64,000 nt of DNA, taken from positions 62,001 through 126,000 of the forward strand of contig JBBPBK010000060.1 in the NCBI GenBank assembly GCA_039720395.1, written 5' to 3'. Positions 33,479 through 44,218 of this stretch are shown here, piece by piece. A program made the position numbers and the translations under genes. The DNA comes from Liquidambar formosana. Taxonomy: Eukaryota > Streptophyta > Magnoliopsida > Saxifragales > Altingiaceae. The notes beneath the pieces are model-generated. The model was not told the DNA's origin, ran no database searches, and saw nothing but the letters and a program-made list of their open reading frames with translations. How positions within the stretch are numbered: position 1 is the first letter of the stretch; each line of letters starts with the position of its first letter.

Positions 33479-35500
33479 ATGGTTTATTTTACGATCACCT
33501 ACACCCACCTTAGACCTTGGATTCAATCTATTGGCTTGGATTGAATCCTCTCAAAGTCCATAATCATCATAGTGGGAGCTTTAATTTATGAGATAATTGT
33601 ATTAGCTCCAATACCATAGTTTGGTATATGTTACCTATTCACTTAGGGACTAATATCAAAATATGGTACTTTATATATGTTGATATATAATAGCATGCGA
33701 TGTATGATTTATAATAGCATGAGATGTATGATTATAAATAGCATAATTTATATGTTTAAATTTTGATACATAGGATGCATGTTAATTTGATGAGACCCTT
33801 TAAAACCCCTCTTATTAAATATTAAGTTGAAAATGGAGAAGTCATTGGGGAATGAATTCTTCATTGCCTTCCATCATTATAGGATCATCTAACGTCCCTT
33901 AATGTGGGTACCTGGCTGCAGACATGTAGGAGCTACCCATGTTAAAGACATTACTTGAAACTATCACATATGAGATATCATGGGGTGCCTAAACTGGTAT
34001 ATACCAAGAAACTAACATGTGAGGTATATATTTGGCAAAACATACCTGTGTGAATGATGGGTTTAACTTAACTGGGGAAGTATTCCAAGAAACTAACATG
34101 TGAGGTGTATGTTCCCTAGAGGCAAAACGATTGGAACTTGCTTATGAAGCAATAGACAAAGAGTTGTCTTTTTATTGTGGGTTAGAAGCCAAGAAACTAA
34201 CATGTGAGGCTTCTAGGTCACAGTGGGACCCCAATCCCCATTAGGAATGAGATTCCCGAATTCCATTAGAGGGTGTATGGAATTTGATAAAATAGTGGGA
34301 GGTACCATATGATTAAAGACCCAATCATTATGGATAAAAATGAAATCTAATTCTCTGTTTATGTAGATTACCTAATTACTCACCTCAAAACCCCTATTTC
34401 CTAATATATAAGATATTGATAGTTTGACTAAACCCGATTTCTTTGATTGACTTAGGAAATTGAGAATTGTTCTCAATTTCAAAAGATTGTTTATATGCTA
34501 TTAGGCCTTTTATTAAAGGCCCTCCATAAAACATCCTAAGAAGAAAAAGACACTATGCGCAATTGGCATCTTGTTGCCATGCTATATGATAGTATTGATG
34601 ACTAATGAGCTTCAGAAGCAAAATTAGTCAATGCAAGTGCCTTTGATGTCCTACATCACATACAAAGGTTGTATTGTGAGTAAAATAATACTATAAAGTA
34701 TAGTACTTGTAAAGGACTTCTTCTGGACTAGGATGTAATAAAAGTTGTTTATTAATAATCATTCTTTTGAAAAATGATTAATCACATAGAATAGCTTGAG
34801 AAGCTAGATGTGATTTAAAATGGAAGCATAGAGGAAAGCAAGTCTTGAAAAGTCAAAGACAAAGAAATATAATTATTTTGTAGTAAACATAAGGTATCGT
34901 AAAGGGAACTTGATAAAGTATCAGTCTTCCTAGAAGAACCAAACTTTTGAAGTTTTGGTTCATGCTCTAAACTAAATTTTTGGTTAGTTCTGCTTCTTGG
35001 TTTTTGGATTCTAGTGTAATCTAAATCGAAGCAGAAAGTTAAGTAGATAATAAGTTACCATTAAAAATTTTAATAGAGCAAGAGTTGCTAGATTAATTTT
35101 GGGAACTTATTTCTTAACTAGGTCATTTAAGACATTCTAGAAATTTGATTTCTGAATTTAAATGACTAATTAGAGCGAATGCAACGTATTCTGAGAATAC
35201 AAGAGATGTAGAGACTCTCATTTAAATGTAACGATTATGACTTGGTTATGAGATGACCAAACCCATCTTTTACTTGGTGAAGTGAAAGAGTTACATTTAT
35301 AATTTGACTAATACATTGTGATGTATATAGTCATGTAGAGCACGCATTCAATTACAGTAGACTCATCTTAGAATACCATAGCTCAATGGTGAATCTAAGA
35401 GAACGAATTGAACCCTATTAAGATATGGTTTGATCCATGATGAGTTTTACTAATGTATCCATCTAGGATATACCTTAAAATTGCTACATATTGATAATTT
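33479..35500 (+). other. Element F interior, decayed, mostly unassigned
   Basis: AT-rich with stops in all frames. A repeated phrase (CCAAGAAACTAACATGTGAGG) occurs at about 34006, 34088 and 34191, a small tandem-like repetition. Near 35110 a LGHLRHSRNLISE-like reading suggests the end of a copia GAG-pre-integrase domain. I see no gene. Confidence 0.45.
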
Positions 35501-37240
35501 AGGGTTCACTCCAGTTTTGTCCCAATTATATCAGATATGATATGGGAAGAAACCCAACTTAAAGAAGTTAAGGCTTGGGCTTGTGCTACGTATGTCTGGA
35601 TACATAATGTAGACAATCTGGAAATAAGGTCAAGTAAGTGTTGAATTGTGGTATATCCTAAAAGTGGTTGGGATAGTATTTCTATTACTCTAATGAACAA
35701 AAGTTGTCCATTAGGATGATTGCTGGATTTTCTTGAGAAAGAGTTCATTCAAGAAAGATGCAAAAGTAGATAGAATTTACAGAATTGTTTGTAAAGCCAC
35801 AAACCAACAAAGATCCAACCCTTGCCCCTATTGAGGCAAAACCTTTAATTACACCACATTCTTTTCATAGATCAAATTGGATATTCTTTAACATAAGAGA
35901 GATATTGTATCTCCATTAGAATGTAAAAGAATTGTTCTTTGGTGATAAAGATCACCAAGATAATCCTATTGATTATGATTAGGCGATGTTTGACATCAAC
36001 TTGAGAAATGACTAAGAGTCATTAAATCCAATATGGACAGGTAGAGACCTAAAAGGCTTGGCTATTTAAGAATGTTTTCAACATAGACAAAAAGTTGTCT
36101 ATAAAGAAACTTGTTTGATAATAGTTATGCTGAAATCCATTTGGATCTTGTTATCTATAAACACACATTTTGAATATAAGATATGTCAAAAAGGATATAA
36201 AGATGTTATATCAAATGGTGAAAAACCATAAAAGTGTGTAAGTTATAGAAGTCTATTAATAGACTACAAGATTCTCATAATTAGAACATCTATAAAGTTG
36301 AAGTAATCAAATTGTTTGATTTCTCTCATTGTATAGATGGACCATGAGTGTATAAAAGGTTAGTGGGAGTGCGATCGTTTTTCTTTATCCTAAGTATGGA
36401 TGACATCATAATCATTATGAATGATATATGAATGTTATCTAATGTAAAGTTTTAGTTTTTGGAGAAAAACTAATTCATGAAAGATTTGGCAAAAGCATCC
36501 AATAAGATCTATAGAGATAGATCATACAGATTGCTAAGTATCTCCAAATCATCAAACATAGTTGAAATGTTGAAGGAGTTCAACATGGAGAATTCTAAGG
36601 GAGGTCTGATTTACTTCAGATAAGAATTCATTATTCAAGGGCATGTGCCCTAGGATAACACAAGTAAGATTCTTAAAGTGTTAAGAAGCCTTATTTTACA
36701 CTATGTATTGAACCTGATATCTATTATGTTGTAATTGTTACAAATAGTTATCAATCAATTCAAATTTGGAATATTAGATTGTATATGGAAATTGTAAACT
36801 CATAGTAGATGGGTATATGGATTTGGATATAATCCATATGGGGTATATTTTATATTCACTTTAGTTGGTGAAATACTTAATGGAAGAACTGTATGAAAGA
36901 TACAGTGGATTCCATTATTAAGGGTGAATTAATTGTCACATAGTCTAGGAGACTGTTTGGATCTATAAGTTCATTTAGAACTTAGAGTTGTTCCTTCCAT
37001 TGAGTTGCCCACACCTTGTTTTGTGACAACAATGGGTCTATAGCTCAAGTATAGGAATCACGGTCTCATCAAAAGTCCAAACTCATAGAGTGACAATTCC
37101 AAGTGATTAGAGGAATCATTGGAAGAGGTAATAGATACATTACAGAAGATATTATCTACATAAGTTTTTGTAGACCTATTGACTAAAGCTTTAAAACATA
37201 ATTGGTTATGTCTAAGACCAACATCTTGAGAAGATAGGTA
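35500..37240 (+). pseudogene. Decayed copia pol (integrase end, reverse transcriptase, RNase H) in element F
   Basis: Pieces can be read in shifting frames. Near 35560-35650: KEVKAWACATYVW and NVDNLEIRSSKC, like the end of copia integrase. At 36480-36620: KDLAKASNKIYRDRSYRLLS and later EFNMENSKGGL, like the copia RT end (KDLGEA...IYRDRS). At 36940-37100: VWIYKFI and ELRVVPSIELPTP, then a HGLIKSPN-like block, like copia RNase H. Order integrase, RT, RNase H is diagnostic of Ty1/copia. Many stops and frameshifts make it non-functional. Confidence 0.75.
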
Positions 37241-37269
37241 TGCGATACATGGTCGATTGGCTTCAGTGC

Positions 37270-37280
37270 AAGTGGGAGAT
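37270..37280 (+). other. Polypurine tract of element F
   Basis: AAGTGGGAGAT directly precedes the 3' LTR start TGTTAGG. This is a standard plant copia polypurine tract. Confidence 0.9.
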
Positions 37281-38938
37281 TGTTAGGATTATGCCCTAGA
37301 GCCAATCATAGAGATGATTGTTTAGGGATTAGGAACAATCATTTGATTTCATTTATGTATGTCACATTTATTATTGATTTAATAAAAGGGCTTATTCTAT
37401 TATGTTTATATGCATCATTTATATTTACATAATATGTCCATGGAGTTAGAGTTGAGAATATGGAATTACAAAGAGTTGTAATTTTGAGACTATAGATATA
37501 TCTCTGTACTAAACTCCTTAAGCATTCCTAGTTGAAGGTTCACTATGATGGACAGTAATGAACCATAGGACTAGCACTTGTTAGGTTGACTCTATAGGAG
37601 GATAGCTAGTCTCAAGCTATTTGTGTGGAGACACTACAACCAACAAGTGGGTGCCTATTATAAGAATAGGTACACTGAATGTGACCAAAGATATGAGATA
37701 AACTGAATGGAGTTTTATCCTGCCTGTCAATCAGTTTCTCATTGTTATAGTGGTACAAGTAATCCTTAGACCTGAGACACCATAGTTGCCTTATGCATGT
37801 AGCTTTAGAAGTTTGATAACACTAAGTGCAGATCCTATTCAGGGGTCTGCAAAGGTGTTCATTGGCCCTACTGCTATGTGTATGAAGGCATGTGAGTGAT
37901 CAACAAGGGATCCATCACTCTCAGGAAAAAGAGAAAGAATGTCTCAAATAGCATTCATAATATAACTCATTAAATCCATGGCCATGGTAGGATGAATATG
38001 AAAAGAGTTTCATGAGTTCATCAATGAGTTGATATCTATGAATGAGTATAAAGTAATTGAACTAGGGACTTGACAGACTTCCATGTCCTATTAGTTCAAT
38101 TGGAGACATTGTGTTGAAGGAAGGATGCAATTGTAACCTATAAACTATAACAGAAGGGTTCTTTGTAAATGACTATTCACCTCATTAAGGACCACACCAT
38201 GAGCCATATGCTAGGTGTTACTCATGGTTAGTAGAAGCCCTAATTGATATAAGTGAGTTATAATCAATTAGGGAATTGGAAGGAGTTCCAATTAGACCCT
38301 AAATGGAAAGAGTTCCATTGTGCACACCTCGTGCTATTCCTACTACTTAATGATGTGAACCCAATGGGTCACACACTGATCATGCAAGAAGGGCTTTAAA
38401 GTCTATGAGAGAAAGGGTTTTAGTGAATAAAGAATAGTTCTTTATAGGCCTATTTGTATTTGATACAAATAATAGGGGTTAATGTGCAATTAAGTGTAAT
38501 TACACATAACCCTATTAGGGTTTCTTCCCCATGGCCAGCCCCCTTTAGTGGGCTGCCTATATAAGTCACACTTATGTGTGACATGGCATAAGAGGCTTGC
38601 ACAATAAACCCTAGCCGTCCAGCCCCTTGGAGGCTCTCTTCTCTCTCTCTCTCTTCTCCACCTCTAGCAACAACAAGGAAGAAGAAAGAAAGGACTTGAA
38701 GCTCTAGCTAGGTGTGGATACCGTTGGAGGCAGCACACTTGGGCTGCTCATTCACCGCTGTCCGGAATCAAAGCTTGGAGCAAAACGGAGAAGACAAAAA
38801 TCCTGTAAGTGTTCTAACCCTCTTCGTAGTTAGGGTTTGATTTTGTGTTATGCATAGTTAGATTCATGGGATTGGGAATCGTAGGAAAAATTTTTATATT
38901 CCGCACTTCTATTTTTCCCTCTTGTTCGATTCCCAACA
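37281..38938 (+). repeat. 3' LTR of element F
   Basis: 1658 bp, nearly identical to the 5' LTR. It is followed by the second CTTTA duplication and then by the interrupted E LTR. Confidence 0.93.
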
Positions 38939-38943
38939 CTTTA

Positions 38944-41900
38944 ATCATGCTAAAACCAAACTAAACAGAAATTATATCATGCATATTAACTAACTAAAGC
39001 AATATAACATGATGAAAATCCTAACTCTAACATGCAATGACACTAATCCTAGCACAAGGACAAACAGGAGCACAAGAATCATAACTATGCATTAAAAACC
39101 TAAAGGACAGCCCTAAAGCATGCTAAACAGTAGATAAAAAATAGATATTCCATGTATATTAACTAGCTAGAGTGTTAATACATGATAAAAAAGTTACCTT
39201 TAACATGCAATAAGCCTAACCCATATGAAAACCTAGTTTAAGCTTGAATAGAGAAGGAGAATACCTTATTCTCTCTCAAACACTCAAGTATTAATGCATA
39301 AAGTGGCTCCCCTTGTGTTTGTAATTGTTCGTGGCTCCTCAGGTCTTTAGAGTGAATCAAACCAACACGAATCCTCCTCTTTGTCAAAGTGGTATCACAG
39401 CAAAGAGATCAAAACTCACTCAACTTTGAAAAGAAATAGAAAACAAAAAAGAGAACAAGAGAAAAGAAAAGTGATTTTCGTCACTTTGCAGCAGCAGCAA
39501 CTTCAATCGCGTTTTTGGGTATGAAAACGTTGGATTTGGACAAAGCTTGTGAAATACAAAGTTGTAGAGAATTGAATTATCTTTCTAACAAGACCAATTT
39601 CATTAAATTCTGACTTCGGATGAAAAAGTTATGATTAAAATACGACTGCTGGTTTTCAGAAAATCTGCTGCTGAATTATGACGAATTTCACTCCCTCCAA
39701 ACCCTCTTCTCCTCCCCCTTGTTTAAAGACATTAAGAGAGTATTTATAGCTGAAATCTGGAGTTTCCCTTTCCTTCCTGGACTAGCTTTTCTTGGAGAAT
39801 AATCAAAAGGTATTTTATAATGATAAAAGACTTCTAATCTGAATAGGAAAAGGAAATTGTCTTTTATAAAAATTGGGAGACTGACCGCTAACACGCATGC
39901 ACATGTATCGTATGTGCGTACACACACTCATCATATACGTACACGTGTTAGTGTCATGATAAAAATGGCTAATTTAATAAAATAATTTTCTTTTCATTTT
40001 AACCAAAAATCTCATGCTGTGATTCGCACTAATTCTTCAAGGATAATCCGTAAATAACCACACTAAACTCATCATAAGGCCATATCAAAATTGAACTTCA
40101 TGAAACACTTTTGAGGGTAAAATGATGACTAATGAAAGTCAATTTGAAAAGATTTGGTTGGTAATTGTGAGTCAATTAGAGCTAACCCAAGGAAGGGTCA
40201 ATTAACCAACTTGAACTACATCGAGCCATTTTAATCTCGAGCCATTGACTTACCAAATTGAACCTAGAAATACCTCTTATGCATCCATATGAACTCCAAT
40301 TGACAATTTGGAGATCATTTCAAGGTCAAATGAAAAGTTTGGGACTTAAAAGACGATTATGCCCCTCAAGTCACAAAAGCTCTTATTATCCCTCAAGATC
40401 AACTCCAATTTGAACCAAAATTCATATCCATTATCCTTGTGACTCTAGAAAACTAATGCAAGTGACTAGACTCAAAAACAAAACAAAAACATGCATGAAA
40501 TGATGAGCCCTAGTAAGGTGGTGCAAAAATGGTGTCACACCCCATTTTTGCACCACCTTACTAGGGCTCATCATTTCATGCATGTTTTTGTTTTGTTTTT
40601 GAGTCTAGTCACTTGCATTAGTTTTCTAGAGTCACAAGGACAATGGATATGAATTTTGGTTCAAATTGGAGTTGATCTTGAGGGATAATAAGAGCTTTTG
40701 TGACTTGAGGGGCATAATCGTCTTTTAAGTCCCAAACTTTTCATTTGACCTTGGAATGATCTCCAAATTGTCAATTGGAGTTCATATGGATGCATATGAG
40801 GTATTTCTAGGTTCAATTTGGTAAGTCAATGGCTCGGGATTAAAATGGCTCGATGTGGTTCAAGTTGGTTAATTGACCCTTCCTTGGGTTAGCTCTAATT
40901 GACTCACAATTACCAACCAAATCTTTTCAAATTGACTTTCATTAGTCATCATTTTACCCTCAAAAGTGTTTCATGAAGTTCAATTTTGATATGGCCTGAT
41001 GATGAGTTTAGTGTGGTTATTTACGGATTATCCTTGAAGAATTAGTACGAATCACAGCATGAGATTTTTGGTTAAAATGAAAAGAAAATTATTTTATTAA
41101 ATTAGCCATTTTTATCATGACACTAACACGTGTACGTATGTGATGAGTGTGTGTACGCACATACGATACATGTGCATGCGTGTTAGCGGTCAGTCTCCCA
41201 ATTTTTATAAAAGACAATTTCCTTTTCCTATTCAGATTAGAAGTCTTTTATCATTATAAAATACCTTTTGATTATTCTCCAAGGAAACCTAGTCCAGGAA
41301 GGAAAGGGAAACTCCAGATTTCAGCTATAAATACTCTCTTAATGTCTTTAAACAAGGGGGAAGAGAAGAGGGTTTGGAGGGAGTGAAATTCGTCATAATT
41401 CAGCAGCAGATTTTCTGAAAACCAGCAGTCGTATTTTAATCATAACTTTTTCATCCGAAGTCAGAATTTGATGAAATTGGTCTTGTTAGAAAGATAATTC
41501 AATTCTCTACAACTTTATATTTCACAAGCTTTGTCCAAATCCAACGTTTTCATACCCAAAAACGCGATTGCAGTTGCTGCTGCTGCAAAGTGACGAAAAT
41601 CACTTTTCTTTTCTCTTGTTCTCTTTTTGTTTTCTATTTCTTTTCAAAGTTGAGTGAGTTTTGATCTCTTTGCTGTGATACCACTTTGACAAAGAGGAGG
41701 ATTCGTGTTGGTTTGATTCACTCTAAAGACCTGAGCAGCCACGAACAATTACAAACACAAGGGGAGCCACTTTATGCATTAATACTTGAGTGTTTGAGAG
41801 AGAATAAGGTATTCTCCTTCTCTATTCAAGCTTAAACTAGGTTTTCATATGGGTTAGGCTTATTGCATGTTAAAAGTAGCCTTTTTTATCATGTATTAAC

Positions 41901-42121
41901 ACTCTAGCTAGTTAATATACATGGAATATCTATTGTTTATCTACTGTTTAGCATGCTTTAGGGCTGTCCTTTATGTTTCAATGCATAGTTATGATTCTTG
42001 TGCTCCTGTTTGTCCTTGTGCTAGGATTAGTGTCATTGCATGTTAGAGTTAGGATTTTCATCATGTTATATTGCTTTAGTTAGTTAATATGCATGATTTA
42101 ATTTCTGTTTAGTTTGGTTTT
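38944..42121. repeat. Long head-to-head inverted repeat formed by the E and B LTRs
   Basis: The E LTR (minus, 38944-40532) meets the B 5' LTR (plus, from 40533). Because B entered nine bases from the E LTR end, the arms are nearly perfect reverse complements with only TGTCACACC (40533-40541) between them: GGTGCAAAAATGG on the left faces CCATTTTTGCACC on the right. Each arm is about 1.59 kb before element F interrupts the left one; the homology resumes beyond F at 28011-29225. Confidence 0.9.
41127..41333 (+). promoter_or_regulatory. LTR promoter of element B: G-box and TATA box
   Basis: CACGTG at 41127-41132 lies in an ACGT-rich stretch (ACACGTGTACGTATG, then GTACGCACATACG), and TATAAATA is at 41326-41333. 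Spacing of about 195 bases is typical for a plant promoter. The C copy has the TATA box at 58451-58458. ACGT cores are bound by bZIP or bHLH factors and are often stress or ABA linked; regulation is inferred, not shown. Confidence 0.6.
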
Positions 42122-42552
42122 AGCATGATTAAAGTATGTTTTGTATGTTTTTAAGCATATTTGTGAGTTTAGGGTTTTAGAGTCATTGTTTCGTGTTTGT
42201 TTTCATATAGCATGATAAAGTAGACTTTTTTATTGGTTTTTCTTCGTGTTTGCTGTATATGTTTTTCATATGGAGTAAACATGATAGTTTTGCATGCATG
42301 TTAGTATGTTTTAGGGTTTTTATGCATGATATGGTTCTAGGAATATGTTAGGACTTATTATTGATCGCTGTTTTTGCTATTGGCATGCTTAGTGGATGAT
42401 TTTAGGCCATAATACTATTCTGTCCAGATTTGCATGTTAGTGTTTTCGCATGGTTTTGAGCACTTGTAAGGGTGCAAATAGGTGTGGTATTTGTCCTATG
42501 GCAAATAGGGCTGCTTATGTCTGAAATAGCTAATGTTTGGAGTAATTGCGCT

Positions 42553-42561
42553 CAGGTAAGT
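42553..42561 (+). promoter_or_regulatory. Consensus 5' splice site in the LTR (CAG|GTAAGT)
   Basis: A full-consensus donor lies downstream of the LTR promoter. It is conserved in the A, B, C and E copies (for example complement of 1255-1263, and 59679-59687). It could splice to an acceptor-like site TTTTCTATCCATAG that ends at 44150, just before gag. I cannot show that it is used. Confidence 0.4.
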
Positions 42562-43345
42562 GGGTGTGAAGGTGCCCCAATTCACCTTTCTTCTTAACTC
42601 ATTCTCTTCTCCCTATCTAGGGTTAATTTTTAATACAAGTCTATGGTTTAATCAAAGGTTTCCTTCGTAAATAAAATTCTGGTTTTTATTAAAGTTTCCA
42701 TTTTGTGGATTTCTTTCCTAAAATCAAACTCTCTATCAAATTCAACTCTTTTGATCAAATAAGGAAACCTAGGGTTTTAACCATAGGTTTGTATTAAGTC
42801 TTAACCTTAGTTCTAATCGAACTACGTGGACTTTGATCCATGTATTTCGTTGCATGGTACGTAGGCGCTCTTCGTGAGGCTCAAGTCCGTTCTAGGATCC
42901 AAGCATCCTAGGTTTATTTTTGTTTTCTTTTCTTCTTTTTCTTTTTCTGTTTTTATGTGCTTATTATGCATGGATGGATGAATGAAATATATGATATGCA
43001 TGCAATTCTTGTGATGATATACTTGCTAATTTTTGTATGGAAAGATCTTGATTTAGCCCAAATGAACTGAGAGACCGAAAGGGTGACATGGGTGCCTATA
43101 GGCTTTGCCTAGAACCTTCCCATGTCATAACTTAGCCTCCGAATCCCCGATTTCTTTGGTTTTCAAAAGATTGGTTTTTGCCTTTCTTTTTTTATAGAGT
43201 CATTCAAATTGTTTTCCTAAAACAAACTATTTTTAGGGTTTTCCTTGTTTCCTTTAAAAAATAAGGTGGCGACTCCTTTCCTTTTTCTTTTTCAAACCCA
43301 TTTTCTTTCAATCCCTTGTGGGCCCAATTTCCGGGGTTCACAGTT

Positions 43346-43363
43346 TGGCGACTCCACTGGGGA
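43346..43363 (+). other. Primer-binding site of element B, tRNA-Arg type
   Basis: TGGCGACTCCACTGGGGA, three bases after the 5' LTR end, complementary to plant tRNA-Arg. Confidence 0.88.
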
Positions 43364-44218
43364 TTTGTGGGCTAGACTCTATAAAGTTTAAATGGGCTAG
43401 GTTAATTTCTTATGTTTAATTAAAATCAATCACATTGCATCCGCTTGATTGTGTGCTTTCATTTATTGCATTGTGTGCGCAAACTCTTGCATGTTAGGAT
43501 CGATGTCCCTCGATGTATCCTTGCCAACGATCGGCCTAGTCTCAACCTTGGTTTTCCTGATTCCATGTGTTGGGGCGAAAGCTATCAACCTCTCTTGCCT
43601 AGTACCCTTGGGCTTGCCCTTGGGTATATTAAATGAGTTAATCATGTACTGCTGGACCCACGCGGCGTTCCTGATGCCACATGTGGTTAGGTATAAGGAT
43701 TGCTCAAGCAAGTGAAGGACCCTAGCTTACCCTTATCATTAGTCCATATAGACAGACTTGTAGGACACTACGGTCTCACCTTTATGTACCCACAATTGTT
43801 TGTAATGATGCTATGCCGTGTTTGTGGTGTGAGGCTTTATATCTTATGCCCTTAATATAGACCTTTAAACCCTAGCCTTCGTTAAGGCCATGGGTTAGGA
43901 GGAATAAATTAAGGAAATAGGATGTAAAGCTATGTTTGTGATGTGCTAGTCCTAGGGGATTAATTAAACCTAATTGAAGGACTCTATGCCCTATTCTTTA
44001 AAACATACCCTTAATCCATGACCCCTGTAAAGGTAATTGGATAAAAGGAATGAATTAATTGAACATGGTGTAGAGACCGAATTCATTAAGGAAAATATGG
44101 AGGTTTAGGACAGATCCTTAGGCTAAAGGTTAAAACTTTTCTATCCATAGACGTGCTGGCTTGGATCCGCAATCCACAAGGGCGTCTAGTGAGTGTTGAG
44201 TCTACCCATCAGACAGAC
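43364..44218 (+). other. 5' leader of element B
   Basis: About 850 noncoding bases, nearly identical to the A and C leaders. It contains CCCTTGGGCTTGCCCTTGGG near 43606, an internal near-repeat that could fold. Overlapping frames of 63-88 codons at 43445-43715 are conserved only as nucleotide sequence. A pyrimidine-rich stretch ending CCATAG at 44150 resembles a splice acceptor. Confidence 0.7.

Larger units (their letters stand above)
29226..38938 (+). mobile_element. Element F: non-autonomous Ty1/copia-type LTR retrotransposon
   Basis: Two LTRs of 1658 bp each begin TGTTAGGATTATG and end GATTCCCAACA. TSD CTTTA (29221-29225 and 38939-38943) is perfect. It has a tRNA-iMet primer site and a polypurine tract AAGTGGGAGAT. 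The 6.4-kb interior has no frame above about 92 codons, yet the right half keeps decayed integrase, reverse transcriptase and RNase H segments in the copia order. With nearly identical LTRs, the copy is recent although its genes are long dead, so it was probably moved by another element's proteins. Confidence 0.92.
40533..43342 (+). repeat. 5' LTR of element B
   Basis: 2810 bp, TGTCACACC to GGTTCACA. About a dozen scattered differences from the 3' LTR are visible by eye, a younger pair than that of A. Features conserved with all copies: G-box, TATA box, splice donor, and a CCTAGGATGC-type palindrome near the end. The 79-codon frame at 41147-41386 spans the promoter and is not called as a gene. 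Confidence 0.96.

Noticed and set aside
41147..41386. A 79-90 codon frame (MCVRTYDTCACVLAV...) present in every LTR copy
   Set aside because: It spans the G-box to TATA region of U3, is altered by small indels between copies at its end, and has no domain. Its recurrence is explained by LTR identity.
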